Of a stretch of DNA of 64,000 nucleotides, positions 9,034-18,111 are shown piece by piece (positions within the stretch are counted from its first letter, which is position 1; each line of letters begins with the position of its first letter). The position numbers and the translations under genes were made by a program. The notes below the pieces were generated by a model. It saw nothing but the letters and a program-made list of their open reading frames with translations, was not told the DNA's origin and searched no databases. This DNA comes from Shewanella jiangmenensis. GTDB taxonomy: Bacteria > Pseudomonadota > Gammaproteobacteria > Enterobacterales > Shewanellaceae. The stretch covers positions 434,001 through 498,000 of the forward strand of contig NZ_JAHEPS010000001.1 of NCBI RefSeq assembly GCF_018596335.1, written 5' to 3'.

Positions 9034-9059
9034 CGCCCGTAACGCATTAGTTACGGGCG
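9034..9059. other. Strong hairpin without T tract downstream of hemW
   Basis: A perfect ten-base inverted repeat CGCCCGTAAC / GTTACGGGCG with loop GCATTA lies 55 bases after the hemW stop. It has no T run on either side, so it is not a standard terminator. It may be an mRNA 3'-end stabiliser or a factor-dependent stop. Confidence 0.5.
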
Positions 9060-9161
9060 CACTGTGAAGTGGCCCACATCGAAACATTTTCTAACACTAA
9101 TCTCTGAAATTTGGCGGCGGCTTCTTTAGGATAAATCCTGACTCAATCAGGAATACAAAAG

Positions 9162-11096
9162 ATGCCAAAATCAACAACAAAAACGAACAAATCCCTGCTC
9201 GCGCTGGCCCTGATGGCAGCCATTGGTGCCATGCCTTCTGCGACTTTCGCCCACAGCACCAGCCAACTCGCCACTGCCGCAGCAAGCAGCGCGGCGAATG
9301 CTACAGCGCCGAATGCCACAGCCACTGATGCAACAGCCCAGACGCCGTCAGCACAGGCCAATGCCCTGTTTGAAGAGCTGTTTATGGAAAGCGTGATGGC
9401 AAGCCCCATCGCCCAGACCATGATGGGGATCAAGGGCGCCGACTACGGCAAGTGGGATGAAATGAGCGAAGCGGCCGATGAGCGCGAGCTTAACCGCAGC
9501 AAAGCCCAGCTTGCGCGGGTAAAGGAGCTCGATGCCAGCAAACTCGACCCGCAAACCGCCCTGAGTCTTAAACTGCTGGTTCAGAAGCTTGAAAACGACA
9601 TCGCCGATTACCGCTGGCGCCTGCACAACTATCCAGTCAATCAGATGTACGGCGTGCACTCAACCACGGCCTCTGTTTTGATAAACCAGCACCTTATCGC
9701 CAACGTGGATGATGCCAAGGCCTATATCAGCCGCTTAAATGGCGTGCCAAAGCGTTTTGCAGAGCTTAAGGACGCACTTGAGCTTCGCGCCGCCAACGGC
9801 ATCATAGCGCCCAAATTCGTGTTCCCCCATGTGATTAACGACAGCCGCAATATCATCAAGGGCGCCCCCTTTGAAGATGGGCCGGACAGCACCCTGTGGG
9901 CCGACTTCAAGAAAAAAGTCGATACCCTCAGCATTGAGGCCAGTGAAAAAACTGCGCTGCTGGATGAGGCCAAAGCAGCGCTCATCAACTCGGTGAAGCC
10001 GGCCTATGATGAGCTTATCAGCTACGTTGAAACCCTTGAAAAACGTGCCGACAGCCGCGATGGCGTATGGAAACTGCCTGACGGCAATGACTTTTACAAC
10101 AATGCCCTCAAGCGCACCACCACAACCTCCATGGATGCCATTGCCATCCACGAGCTGGGGCTCAAAGAAGTTGAGCGTATTCACGGCGAGATGCGCGCCA
10201 TCATGAAGCAGGTCGGCTTTAAAGGCAGCCTCAACGACTTCTTCCTGTTTATGCGTAACGACAGCCAGTTCTACTATCCCGACACCGAAGAAGGCAAAGC
10301 CGCTTACATCAACGACGCCAAGGCGCTGATTGACAATATGTCATCCCGCCTCGATGAAGTGTTTGCCATCAAACCCAAGGCCGGACTGATTGTTAAACCG
10401 GTAGAGCCATTCCGTGAAAAAAGCGCCGGAAAGGCGTTTTACAGCCAACCAGCGCCCGATGGCAGCCGCCCCGGCACTTACTACGCCAACCTCTACAGCA
10501 TGAAAGCCATGCCCAAATACCAGATGGAAGCCCTCGCCTACCACGAAGGCTTACCGGGGCATCACATGCAAATCGCCATCGCCCAGGAGCTTGAAGGCAT
10601 TCCCAAGTTCCGCCGCTTTGGTAACTACACCGCCTATTCTGAAGGTTGGGGCCTGTATACCGAGTTTTTCCCCAAAGAAATGGGCCTGTATCAGGACCCT
10701 TACTCCGACTTTGGCCGATTGGCGATGGAGCTGTGGCGCGCCTGCCGCCTGGTGGTCGATACAGGTATTCACGCCAAGAAATGGACCCGCGAGCAAGGCA
10801 TAGCCTACTACGTTGAAAACACGCCCAATGCCGAGTCAGATGCGGTGAAGATGGTTGAGCGTCATATCGTAATGCCATCACAGGCCACCGCCTACAAGGT
10901 GGGGATGAACGCCATTCTCGATATGCGCGCCTATGCGCAAAAATCGCTGGGTGATAAGTTCGATATCCGCCAGTTCCATACCCTGCTGCTGAAAAACGGC
11001 CCGCTGCCGTTGGATGTGCTTGAAAGCCAAATTCAGCAATGGGTTGCCGATACCAAGGCGGGTAAAACCAGTGCAGACAAGGCCGCCAGGCTGTAA
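9162..11096 (+). CDS. DUF885 family secreted metallopeptidase-like protein
   Basis: The 644-residue protein has an N-terminal signal peptide (cut probably after MPSATFA) and an Ala/Thr-rich linker of about 40 residues before a long helical DUF885 domain. The zinc-site signature HEGLPGHH is at residues 461-468, and YSEGWGLYTE follows with the third ligand Glu at about 494, as in the M3/M32-like gluzincin superfamily to which DUF885 is related. It is probably a periplasmic peptidase or carboxypeptidase; the substrate is unknown. It stands alone between hemW and a bidirectional terminator, with 180 bases of upstream sequence for its own promoter. Confidence 0.85.
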   Translation: MPKSTTKTNKSLLALALMAAIGAMPSATFAHSTSQLATAAASSAANATAPNATATDATAQTPSAQANALFEELFMESVMASPIAQTMMGIKGADYGKWDEMSEAADERELNRSKAQLARVKELDASKLDPQTALSLKLLVQKLENDIADYRWRLHNYPVNQMYGVHSTTASVLINQHLIANVDDAKAYISRLNGVPKRFAELKDALELRAANGIIAPKFVFPHVINDSRNIIKGAPFEDGPDSTLWADFKKKVDTLSIEASEKTALLDEAKAALINSVKPAYDELISYVETLEKRADSRDGVWKLPDGNDFYNNALKRTTTTSMDAIAIHELGLKEVERIHGEMRAIMKQVGFKGSLNDFFLFMRNDSQFYYPDTEEGKAAYINDAKALIDNMSSRLDEVFAIKPKAGLIVKPVEPFREKSAGKAFYSQPAPDGSRPGTYYANLYSMKAMPKYQMEALAYHEGLPGHHMQIAIAQELEGIPKFRRFGNYTAYSEGWGLYTEFFPKEMGLYQDPYSDFGRLAMELWRACRLVVDTGIHAKKWTREQGIAYYVENTPNAESDAVKMVERHIVMPSQATAYKVGMNAILDMRAYAQKSLGDKFDIRQFHTLLLKNGPLPLDVLESQIQQWVADTKAGKTSADKAARL

Positions 11097-11259
11097 CTGA
11101 TAAAGCTGGGCTGTAACTGATTGGGTGTTTTTGAGCTTCGGGCACGGGGCTTTTGACTCAGCGGCGCTGACGGTAATGACAGTCGGCGCCGCTGCCGCTA
11201 AATCAAACCAATCCCTGTCACTTACTCAAACCCTGGCCAGTTAACCAAATTCTGCACGA

Positions 11260-11291
11260 AAAAAAGCCACAACCTGAGTTGTGGCTTTTTT
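11260..11291. terminator. Bidirectional terminator after DUF885 gene
   Basis: A 14-base perfect stem (A6-GCCACAAC / GTTGTGGC-T6) with loop CTGA ends the DUF885 transcript on the plus strand. It also serves any minus-strand transcript arriving from 11.4 kb. Confidence 0.9.
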
Positions 11292-11304
11292 CCGAAGTCT
11301 GGCT

Positions 11305-11385
11305 TTATGCCGCTTCTCTTCTTGCCCTGTGTGCCGCTCGTTTGGTGGCGGCTTGTAGGGTACAGGGGCTGAAAATCTGTTCCAT
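11305..11385 (-). CDS. Candidate 26-residue small protein
   Basis: An ATG-started frame encodes MEQIFSPCTLQAATKRAA followed by HRARREAA, then TAA. The product would be a basic Arg/Ala-rich peptide with one Cys. It lies between two minus-strand terminators and has no clear ribosome site, so the call is weak. It could be real if transcription passes the upstream terminator at 11404-11433. I do not recognise a family. Confidence 0.25.
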   Translation of the reverse strand: MEQIFSPCTLQAATKRAAHRARREAA

Positions 11386-11403
11386 CAATTCTGCTGGTTC
11401 ACT

Positions 11404-11433
11404 AAAAAATCACCCCGGCATGACGACCGGGGT
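11404..11433 (-). terminator. Terminator of small minus-strand unit
   Basis: On the minus strand a seven-base stem ACCCCGG / CCGGGGT with an eight-base loop is followed by GATTTTTT. It lies about 25 bases after the stop of the 29-residue small reading frame. Confidence 0.75.
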
Positions 11434-11457
11434 AAACCAAAAACTAGGATGATGGTT

Positions 11458-11547
11458 TCAAAGCCGAACCGGTAATAAAGTTAACCTTGTCGGCATTGTA
11501 TCGGGACTGCTTGCGCGGACCTGTGGCATGGCAGCTGAAGGGGTCAT
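11458..11547 (-). CDS. Candidate 29-residue small protein or leader peptide
   Basis: An ATG-started frame of 29 codons (MTPSAAMPQVRASSPDTM, then PTRLTLLPVRL, then TGA) is preceded by GAGG and AGAGGA. It lies about 40 bases downstream of a good promoter and about 25 bases before a terminator. The transcript would be about 180 bases, so it could equally be a small regulatory RNA. No run of one amino acid points to classical attenuation. I do not recognise a family. Confidence 0.35.
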   Translation of the reverse strand: MTPSAAMPQVRASSPDTMPTRLTLLPVRL

Positions 11548-11594
11548 TTCCTCTGCCTCACCAAACTCAGATCATCCCAATCCAATTGACGACT

Positions 11595-11622
11595 ATTGTA
11601 TTAATCTAAGAACAGACCGCAA
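11595..11622 (-). promoter_or_regulatory. Sigma-70 type promoter of the small minus-strand unit
   Basis: TTGCGG (complement of 11617-11622) and TACAAT (complement of 11595-11600) are separated by 16 bases on the minus strand. The pair sits just downstream of the LysR gene's terminator, so it would start an independent transcript. Confidence 0.5.
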
Positions 11623-11655
11623 TAGCCATCAGTAAAACTCCTTAAGCAAATACTA

Positions 11656-11681
11656 AAAAACCGGCCTGAAAGCCGGTTTTT
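11656..11681. terminator. Terminator after LysR gene
   Basis: A ten-base stem AAAAACCGGC / GCCGGTTTTT with loop CTGAAA lies about 100 bases beyond the stop of the minus-strand LysR gene. The minus strand has a T6 tail. Confidence 0.8.
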
Positions 11682-11777
11682 AAAGTTATGCAATTTATTG
11701 TTTTTAAATTAATTTAAACCACTTCAACCGCAGAGATCACAGTTAGGTTCTAATTTAAGAACAATGAGTTTCGTTTT

Positions 11778-12719
11778 TCATCGACGCTCGGCGTACAAGT
11801 CCTGATATGGGTTGTCCCAGTAAGGCGGATTGCCGATGTGGTTCTTGATAAAGTCGATAAACGAGCTGACCTTGGGCGCCAGGTGTTTACGGCGCGGATA
11901 CACAGCCTGCAGCGGCAGATGGTGGGTCAGCTGCCAGTCGCGCAGCAGCGGCACCAGAGTACCCTTTTTAATTTCATCTTCAAGCAGATAGCTTGCCAGA
12001 TACACAACACCAAGACCGCTCACCGCCGCGGATTTAAGCGCCGGTGCGTTATCAACCCGGAAGTTACCCGAGACACCGATTTCGCAATAATCTTCGCCAC
12101 GCTTGAACTGCCACACGCTGTGCTCATGCCACTCGCCGTGGTACACAAGGCAGTTATGGTCGACAAGCTGCTCAGGGCGGCTAGGCTCACCATGGCGGGC
12201 AATATAGTCAGGCGATGCAAGCAGCATAAACTGACACTTCATCAAAGGGCGCGCCACCATACCAAGCGGCAGTTGCTCTGACATGGTCAGCAGCAAATCC
12301 AGACCTTCGCTGACCACATCCACCTTGTGATCAAGCAAACTCACCTGCAGCTCAAGCTCAGGGTGTTTGGTCATAAATTCCGGCAAGGCAGGAATGATAT
12401 GCATGGTACCGAAAGATTGGGAAATGCCCACCTTGAGCACACCACGGGTGGCATCGTTAAGGTTATGGACACTGGCCACCGCCTGATCGGCATCGCGCAG
12501 CAGCTCTTCGCCCTGCACATACAGCAAGTGACCGGCCTCGGTCAGACTTAAGCTGCGGGTAGTACGCTGGATAAGCTGAACGCCAAGCTTATGTTCCAAA
12601 TCCGCCACCTGGGTACTCACCTTTGACTTGGAAATCCCGAGTTTCCTCGCCGCTGCGCTGAAGCTGCCCGCCCTGGCAACATGGGTGAAAATGGCAATGG
12701 GTTCTAACAGTTCTAACAT
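11778..12719 (-). CDS. LysR family transcriptional regulator
   Basis: The 313-residue protein has the LysR winged helix-turn-helix at residues 5-64 (FTHVARAGSFSAAARKLGISK ... VSTQVADLEHKLGVQLIQRTTR) and a C-terminal periplasmic-binding-like effector domain. It resembles the CrgA/AaeR-like branch that often controls stress or aromatic-compound genes. The inducer and targets cannot be read from the sequence: the nearest divergent gene is far away and none sits directly next to it, so it may act only in trans. AAGG lies eight bases before the ATG. Confidence 0.9.
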   Translation of the reverse strand: MLELLEPIAIFTHVARAGSFSAAARKLGISKSKVSTQVADLEHKLGVQLIQRTTRSLSLTEAGHLLYVQGEELLRDADQAVASVHNLNDATRGVLKVGISQSFGTMHIIPALPEFMTKHPELELQVSLLDHKVDVVSEGLDLLLTMSEQLPLGMVARPLMKCQFMLLASPDYIARHGEPSRPEQLVDHNCLVYHGEWHEHSVWQFKRGEDYCEIGVSGNFRVDNAPALKSAAVSGLGVVYLASYLLEDEIKKGTLVPLLRDWQLTHHLPLQAVYPRRKHLAPKVSSFIDFIKNHIGNPPYWDNPYQDLYAERR

Positions 12720-12918
12720 GAAGGTGGCCTTAAGCTATGTTCAGCCTGCTCCCGCCCCAAAAGTTGCAGAAACAAACCAATGATAATCAATCAGATATAC
12801 CAAAAAAGCACGTTAAGGTAGAGTCAGGATTACCCGGCCTGGCCGAGTTTTTTGTTATTTTTTAGCAGTATAACAAAATTGTGCCTTATGTCTCCAGTTG
12901 ATAACCGGCGATAAAGGG

Positions 12919-12938
12919 CTAAGGAAGGTGCGAATAAG
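12919..12938 (+). repeat. Solo IS5-family terminal inverted repeat
   Basis: CTAA followed by GGAAGGTGCGAATAAG. The 16-mer matches my recollection of the end of IS5, and CTAA fits the YTAR target of that family. No matching opposite end or transposase is nearby, so it is a remnant or a very short derivative. Confidence 0.55.
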
Positions 12939-13025
12939 TCCCGTGCTTGCTCTGCGCGAGTTTACAGCGGATAGATACAAGGCACAGTTTGCAGCAAATG
13001 ACCCAGCCCTTCCCGACCACCAAAT

Positions 13026-13051
13026 AAAAAAAAGGCCCCGGGGATGGGGCC
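13026..13051 (-). terminator. Terminator after yggN
   Basis: On the minus strand, GGCCCC and GGGGCC form a six-base stem around a six-base loop, followed by eight T. It lies about 120 bases beyond the yggN stop. Confidence 0.75.
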
Positions 13052-13169
13052 AAACGTTCAAGGAAGAACAGTCAGGGATGTCGCTGGTTGTGGTCGCTTT
13101 CACCCAAGGGTGCAGGCGCGGCCGGCCCGTATTAATACTGCTGTTTACGCGTTGCTTGCTGCTTAAACA

Positions 13170-13982
13170 TTACTCGCTGATGCTGCTTGGTTTGCTGCTG
13201 CCAAGTGACAGTTTGGCAAGCTCAGGCACCTTGGCCTTCATTTCGCTTTCCAGCGCCAGCACGTTGTCAAAACCGTCGCACATCTTGTTGGCGCGGGCCT
13301 CAAGGCCCTGGGCCTGTGCATCCATTTCACGCTCAATCTGCTCGCCCATGGCTTCCATCTTCTTGCCAAAGGCTTCCATCTTGGCTTCGAAGCTCTCACC
13401 TTCAGAGGCGAGCATCTCGGTGCCGATGCGGATCATCAGGGTGCCCATGGAGTCCTGCACCAGGTTTTCGATTTCCTGCTCGAATTCTTTATCGAACACC
13501 GCATCGATTGAGCCGTCGGTCGCGCCTATGTAGTAACTGTCGCCGTTTTTGTGCATCACCTCATCGAGGCGCTCACTGACGTTACTCATCAGCTCGGACA
13601 TCTTGGCGCTGGTCTCATCACCAAGGAGTGGCGTCAGCGCTGTGCCTACTGCTGTGCTTGCCAGCGTCATGGCATCCGAGACCAGTGCAACCACTTCAGG
13701 CACCTGGCGAGCCACGCTGTCGGCGTAGGCATCAACCAGCTCACGCTGCTCTGAGCTTAACGACACTTCTTTGCCATCAACAAACACCCGGCCCGGCTCG
13801 AAACGATAGGACTCAGTGCCCTTTTGGCTGAAGACCAGCTTTTTTGGCTCCAGATTGATGTCGTAATTCAGGTTCACATCACAGCTGGCGGCGCCAATTT
13901 CGGCGGCTTTGGCAGGTACAGCCAGGGTAACGCCAATCAGGGTTGCCAGGGCTACACAGCTAACGAGGTTCTTGGTCTTCAT
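13170..13982 (-). CDS. yggN: DUF2884 periplasmic protein YggN
   Basis: The 270-residue protein has a signal peptide (MKTKNLVSCVALATLIGVTL, cut near AKA) and the DUF2884 domain: CDVNLNYDINL at the mature N-terminus, RVFVDGKEVSLSSEQRELVDAYA in the middle, and a long charged, helical C-terminal half rich in Glu, Met and Lys. Its function is unknown. It is the last gene of the trmB-yggL-glsB-yggN series; E. coli has trmB-yggL-yggN in the same order. AAGGA precedes the chosen ATG; the longer upstream reading would place a charged stretch before the signal peptide. Confidence 0.88.
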   Translation of the reverse strand: MKTKNLVSCVALATLIGVTLAVPAKAAEIGAASCDVNLNYDINLEPKKLVFSQKGTESYRFEPGRVFVDGKEVSLSSEQRELVDAYADSVARQVPEVVALVSDAMTLASTAVGTALTPLLGDETSAKMSELMSNVSERLDEVMHKNGDSYYIGATDGSIDAVFDKEFEQEIENLVQDSMGTLMIRIGTEMLASEGESFEAKMEAFGKKMEAMGEQIEREMDAQAQGLEARANKMCDGFDNVLALESEMKAKVPELAKLSLGSSKPSSISE

Positions 13983-14311
13983 CGCATCTATCCTTGTTCG
14001 GTGATTTCTATAACCGGACATTGCGAAGAGCGTGCCACTTTTTTAATCATTTGATTATTAACAAATTAATAATTTATTCATGAATTATCTATGAACCATG
14101 GATGAAGCAGAAAAAGCCGATGTGTGAACAAAATCACTAAAATATGATTATTTTCACCAGTATTGCTACCGAATGATACGGCTTGCAGTAAGCGCAGGAT
14201 GAAAACGAGAGGAAAACGGGAGAAAGCGAAAGGAAAGTGAGAGCAAAACAGGAGAAAGGCGGGAAAACACTTCCCCAAATGGGAAAAAGGATGGCCTAAG
14301 CCATCCCCAAA
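13983..14311. other. Intergenic region with purine-rich tract
   Basis: A 330-base gap between glsB and yggN on the minus strand. Its left half is AT-rich and may hold a yggN promoter. From about 14196 to 14275 the plus strand is almost all purine (repeats of GGAAAA, GAGAG and GAAAGG). I see no gene here. Confidence 0.6.
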
Positions 14312-15226
14312 TCAGAAAATCGAGCGGCCAAGCTCCATGGATAACAGCTCCAGCAGGCGGGTGCCCACCAAACTGTTGCCACTGGCATCAAGAGCCGGTG
14401 ACCAGACACAAATCGCCATATCCCCCGGAATTACCGCAATAATACCGCCGCCAACGCCGCTCTTGCCGGGCAGGCCGACACGGTAAGCAAACTCACCGGC
14501 GCCATCATAAAGGCCGGATGTCGCAAGCAGCGCATTGAGCCTGCGGTTTTGTGTGGGGCTTATTACCTCGCGGCCATCCAGGGTCGAGCCCTTGTTGGCA
14601 AGGTAAATCATGGCGCGGGATAAATCGGCGCAGCTCATCGACAGCGAGCAATAGTGAAAGTAGCTTTTCAGCACCTTGTCCACGTCGTTGTGAAAGTTGC
14701 CGAATGACTTCATCAGATAGGCAATGGCGGCGTTGCGGGCACTGTGCTGATATTCGCTCGCGGCCACCACTTTATCGTAATTAACCGAGCCGTTGCCGCT
14801 TAACATCCGCACCACTTCCAACATCCGGTGCATGGGCGCACCAAGGCGGCTTTGCAGCATGTCGGCAATCACCAGCGCACCGGCATTGATAAAGGGATTA
14901 CGGGGTTTGCCCCGCTCAAGCTCCACCTGTACCAGCGAGTTGAACGAGTGGCCGGACGGCTCTTTACCTACCCGCGCCCAGATCTCGCTTTCTTCATAAA
15001 GCATCATGGCGCCGGTAAGGCTGAACACCTTGGAAATACTCTGAATCGAGAAAGGCTCCTGCCAGTCTCCGGCACCTATGGTGGTGCCATCAAGGCTGGT
15101 CACGGCTATGCCAACCTTATGGGGAGAAACCCGGGCAAGGGCCGGAATATAATCCGCCACCTTGCCCTGTCCGAGCAGCGGCCTGACCTCGGCGACCAGC
15201 GCCTCGAGTAATGCCTGCTCAGGCAT
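14312..15226 (-). CDS. glsB: Glutaminase GlsB
   Basis: The 304-residue protein belongs to the serine-dependent beta-lactamase-like glutaminase family. The catalytic Ser-x-x-Lys is in [10 protein letters not shown] (Ser63/Lys66). Other family blocks are [22 protein letters not shown] and [12 protein letters not shown]. It converts glutamine to glutamate and ammonia in the cytoplasm. E. coli glsB has 308 residues and lies elsewhere; here the gene is inserted between yggL and yggN. It begins three bases after the yggL stop, so the two are co-transcribed. Confidence 0.94.
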   Translation of the reverse strand: MPEQALLEALVAEVRPLLGQGKVADYIPALARVSPHKVGIAVTSLDGTTIGAGDWQEPFSIQSISKVFSLTGAMMLYEESEIWARVGKEPSGHSFNSLVQVELERGKPRNPFINAGALVIADMLQSRLGAPMHRMLEVVRMLSGNGSVNYDKVVAASEYQHSARNAAIAYLMKSFGNFHNDVDKVLKSYFHYCSLSMSCADLSRAMIYLANKGSTLDGREVISPTQNRRLNALLATSGLYDGAGEFAYRVGLPGKSGVGGGIIAVIPGDMAICVWSPALDASGNSLVGTRLLELLSMELGRSIF

Positions 15227-15229
15227 AAA

Positions 15230-15556
15230 TTAACCCCACCAGAGGTCGTAAAGCTCGCTCACGTCCACGTCAGATACTGGCTGCGCGGCAAAAAACGCCT
15301 TCACGGCAGCGCGGTCTTCGTCGGTGCACTTGCCAATGGCCTGAGTGGCGATAATGCCTTCCCAGTCCTTATGGCCACCGCCGTGGAACCCCAGTTTGCG
15401 CGGCTCAATCACTTCGTCGATAAACTTATCCACCAGCGCATCGATATCTTCTTCACTCACGCTGTCGTTGAACACCCAGCGTACGTCGAATCCCAGTTCC
15501 TGAAACTCGTCCACGCGCAGTTTTTTACGCAGGCGACGGCTACGGTTTTTGGCCAT
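15230..15556 (-). CDS. yggL: YggL family 50S ribosome-associated protein
   Basis: The 108-residue protein starts MAKNRSRRLRKKLRVDEF, the basic YggL (DUF469) N-terminus, and continues with ELGFDVRWVF and the GFHGGGHKDWEGII motif. YggL is reported to bind the large ribosomal subunit; its cellular role is not fully defined. GAGGGA precedes the ATG. It follows trmB closely and precedes glsB by three bases. Confidence 0.92.
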   Translation of the reverse strand: MAKNRSRRLRKKLRVDEFQELGFDVRWVFNDSVSEEDIDALVDKFIDEVIEPRKLGFHGGGHKDWEGIIATQAIGKCTDEDRAAVKAFFAAQPVSDVDVSELYDLWWG

Positions 15557-15602
15557 GGTTATTCCCTCTTTTTTGGATGGATAAAAGCGCGGTTAAGGTT
15601 GA

Positions 15603-16319
15603 TTATTCAACCCGTTCAAACATCAGATCCCACACACCGTGGCCAAGGCGATGGCCGCGGTTTTCAAACTTGGTCAGCGGACGATGATCCGGCCGTGGCA
15701 CATAGTCATTGGTTTCAGACTGATTTTTATAGCCTTCAGCAGCCTGCATCACTTCCAGCATGTGCTCGGCATAGTTTTCCCAATCGGTGGCCATATGGAA
15801 CACACCACCGATTTTGAGTTTGCGGCGCAGAAGCTGCACAAACTCGCCCTGCACGATACGGCGCTTGTGGTGACGCTTTTTGTGCCAGGGGTCAGGGAAG
15901 AACAGCTGCACCCGGGCAAGCGAGCCATCGGCGATGGCGTTTTCCAGCACTTCCACCGCATCGTGGTGGTATACGCGCAGGTTATTGATGCCGGCGTTAC
16001 CGGCTTCGCCCAAACAGGCGCCAACGCCCGGTTTGTGCACTTCAACGCCGATAAAGTTAAGTTCAGGCGCATTGGCGGCCATTTCAACCAGCGAAGCACC
16101 CATACCAAAGCCGATTTCCAGCACAGTATCGGCGCTGCGGCCAAACACGGCGGTAAAATCCAGCGGCTCTGGGCTGTATTCAAGCCCCATGGTGGGCCAG
16201 AAGCTTTCAAGGGCCTTGGCCTGGCCTGTGGTCAGACGGCCTTCGCGCAGAACAAAGCTGCGGATCTTACGCAGATACACGCCATCTTCATTAAATTCTG
16301 CGGTAGTTACTTCACTCAT
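15603..16319 (-). CDS. trmB: tRNA (guanine-N7-)-methyltransferase
   Basis: The 238-residue protein carries the SAM-binding motif [29 protein letters not shown], and the tRNA-binding, catalytic [16 protein letters not shown] block. The C-terminal [12 protein letters not shown] is also typical. It makes m7G46 in tRNA. The start MSEVTTAEF has GAGG at five bases and gives the E. coli length (239); the longer upstream extension has no family similarity and runs towards mutY. It is divergent from mutY and leads the yggL-glsB-yggN series. Confidence 0.95.
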   Translation of the reverse strand: MSEVTTAEFNEDGVYLRKIRSFVLREGRLTTGQAKALESFWPTMGLEYSPEPLDFTAVFGRSADTVLEIGFGMGASLVEMAANAPELNFIGVEVHKPGVGACLGEAGNAGINNLRVYHHDAVEVLENAIADGSLARVQLFFPDPWHKKRHHKRRIVQGEFVQLLRRKLKIGGVFHMATDWENYAEHMLEVMQAAEGYKNQSETNDYVPRPDHRPLTKFENRGHRLGHGVWDLMFERVE

Positions 16320-16598
16320 TTCAGCCTCGCATCTGTCCGAAGTCCAAGCCCTTGCAGGCTCTGGAGCGCTGACATTTAAAACACTATTCAAAAAGGAAGG
16401 GGCATTATCCAAAGTTATCCTTTGAGCGCAAGCCCCGAAGCTGAAAAAGTATACCAGCAGCGCCCTTATCTGGCAGCCTGATTTACCACAGCAGTTACGC
16501 ACCATAGCAAGCCGCCTGTTTTGGCGGCATTTGCCTGCTTGTCCCGCGCCCGGCCTGAGGCTACACTGCCGCCCACCATCACCCGTTTACCCAAGCCA

Positions 16599-17705
16599 AT
16601 GCCAGAAACACAATCAAGGGCGACCTTTTCCGAGCGCATTATCCGTTGGTACGACCAACATGGCCGCAAAAGCCTGCCATGGCAGCAGCAAAAAACGCCC
16701 TACAAGGTGTGGGTGTCTGAAATCATGCTGCAGCAAACCCAGGTGGCGACCGTTATCCCCTACTTCGAGCGCTTTATGGCCCGCTTCCCAACGGTCAGGG
16801 ATTTGGCCGATGCCCACGAAGATGAAGTGCTGCACCACTGGACCGGCCTTGGCTACTACGCCCGCGCCCGCAACCTGCATAAGGCAGCAAAAATCATCCG
16901 CGATGAGCACGGCGGCGAGTTTCCGACCATGTTTGATGCTGTGCTGGCGCTGCCCGGCATTGGCCGCTCCACCGCAGGCGCCGTTTTATCGCTCTCCCTC
17001 GGGCAACATCACCCAATTCTGGATGGCAATGTAAAGCGGGTACTCGCCCGCCACGGCGCCATTGAAGGCTGGAGCGGTGAGAAAAAGGTCGATACCGCCC
17101 TTTGGCAGCTCACCGAGCGGCTCACCCCCAAAGACGATATTCAAAAGTACAATCAGGCCATGATGGATATGGGCGCCAATATCTGCACCCGCAGCCGCCC
17201 AAAATGCGCCGAGTGCCCGGTTGCCATCGACTGTAAGGCGCAGCTTTCAGGCCGCCAGAGCGAGTTTCCCGGCAAAAAGCCGAAAAAGACCATACCCGCA
17301 CGCGAAGGCTGGATGCTGGTATTGCAGCACTCGGATACAGTGCAGCTTATCAAGCGCCCACCCAGCGGCATTTGGGGAGGGCTGTGGTGTTTTCCGCAGT
17401 TCGACAGCCGCGATGCCCTTATCGCCTTTGTCGAGGCCCGTGGCTTTGATGCAGCAAACCTTAGGCCGCTCGATGGTTTTCGCCACACCTTCAGCCACTT
17501 CCATCTGGATATTCAGCCGCTGCAGCTTAAGCTTGGCGCCGCGCAATCGGCGGCAGTTATCATGGAAGATAACCTGAGTCTCTGGTATAACCTCCTCCAA
17601 GGCGAAACACTTGGGCTTGCCGCCGCCACCGAGCGCATTCTGGCGAGCCTTGTCAGCGAACTTAAGCAAGAATCCGGCGGCAACAGCACCGCCAACAAGG
17701 AGTAA
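16599..17705 (+). CDS. mutY: A/G-specific adenine glycosylase MutY
   Basis: The 368-residue base-excision repair enzyme removes adenine opposite 8-oxoguanine. It has [10 protein letters not shown] with the catalytic Glu, a helix-hairpin-helix [12 protein letters not shown] followed by the catalytic Asp in [13 protein letters not shown], and a [4Fe-4S] site C-x6-C-x2-C-x5-C in [17 protein letters not shown]. The C-terminal NUDIX-like 8-oxoG recognition domain ends with [12 protein letters not shown]. The start at [10 protein letters not shown] is chosen by family length; upstream in-frame codons read through low-quality sequence. yggX follows three bases after the stop, the conserved arrangement. 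Confidence 0.95.
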   Translation: MPETQSRATFSERIIRWYDQHGRKSLPWQQQKTPYKVWVSEIMLQQTQVATVIPYFERFMARFPTVRDLADAHEDEVLHHWTGLGYYARARNLHKAAKIIRDEHGGEFPTMFDAVLALPGIGRSTAGAVLSLSLGQHHPILDGNVKRVLARHGAIEGWSGEKKVDTALWQLTERLTPKDDIQKYNQAMMDMGANICTRSRPKCAECPVAIDCKAQLSGRQSEFPGKKPKKTIPAREGWMLVLQHSDTVQLIKRPPSGIWGGLWCFPQFDSRDALIAFVEARGFDAANLRPLDGFRHTFSHFHLDIQPLQLKLGAAQSAAVIMEDNLSLWYNLLQGETLGLAAATERILASLVSELKQESGGNSTANKE

Positions 17706-17708
17706 AAC

Positions 17709-17984
17709 ATGGCCCGTACAGTTCAGTGCGTGTATCTGGGGAAAGAAGCCGACGGTCTGGATTTCCAGCTCTATCCCGGCGAGCTTGGCAAACGTATTTT
17801 CGACTCCATCAGCAAACAGGCCTGGGGCGAGTGGCAGAAAAAGCAGACCATGCTCATCAACGAGAAAAAGCTCAATATGATGAACGTGGAGCACCGCAAG
17901 CTGCTGGAAGAGCAGATGCAACTGTTCCTGTTTGAAGGCAAAGATGTGCAGATTGAAGGTTACGTACCACCGAAACCTGAATGA
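17709..17984 (+). CDS. yggX: Fe(2+)-trafficking/oxidative damage protection protein YggX
   Basis: The 91-residue protein begins [19 protein letters not shown], with the conserved Cys7 of the family, and continues with [26 protein letters not shown] and a helical C-terminus ending EGYVPPKPE. YggX protects iron-sulfur clusters and helps iron handling under oxidative stress, which fits its coupling to the Fe-S enzyme MutY. AAGGAG lies just before the ATG. A terminator follows, marking the right edge of the conserved block. Confidence 0.95.
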   Translation: MARTVQCVYLGKEADGLDFQLYPGELGKRIFDSISKQAWGEWQKKQTMLINEKKLNMMNVEHRKLLEEQMQLFLFEGKDVQIEGYVPPKPE

Positions 17985-18011
17985 TCCGGATGGATCATTG
18001 GCATCTTTTTT

Positions 18012-18032
18012 AAGGCCCTTGGGGGCCTTTTT
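18012..18032 (+). terminator. Terminator after yggX
   Basis: A seven-base stem AAGGCCC / GGGCCTT with loop TTGG is followed by further T, 28 bases past the yggX stop. Confidence 0.8.
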
Positions 18033-18111
18033 GCTATCTGCGATAGCGGGCTGGTTTGGGTTCTGCTTTGGGTTTGGATGCAGGTGGCATCCTGCGGGAT
18101 TTGCTGAGTGC

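Larger units (their letters stand above)
12720..13169. other. Intergenic region with IS remnant and yggN terminator
   Basis: This 450-base stretch between two minus-strand genes has no credible gene. It holds an AT-rich segment upstream of the LysR gene, an IS5-type terminal repeat at 12919-12938 and the yggN terminator at 13026-13051. Confidence 0.6.

Noticed and set aside
9034..9059. Standard terminator after hemW
   Set aside because: The hairpin is strong, but no T tract follows on either strand, so it is listed only as a hairpin.
14078..14278. Minus-strand frame of 66 codons with hydrophobic Phe-rich product
   Set aside because: It is a translation of the polypurine tract's complement and lacks a ribosome site.
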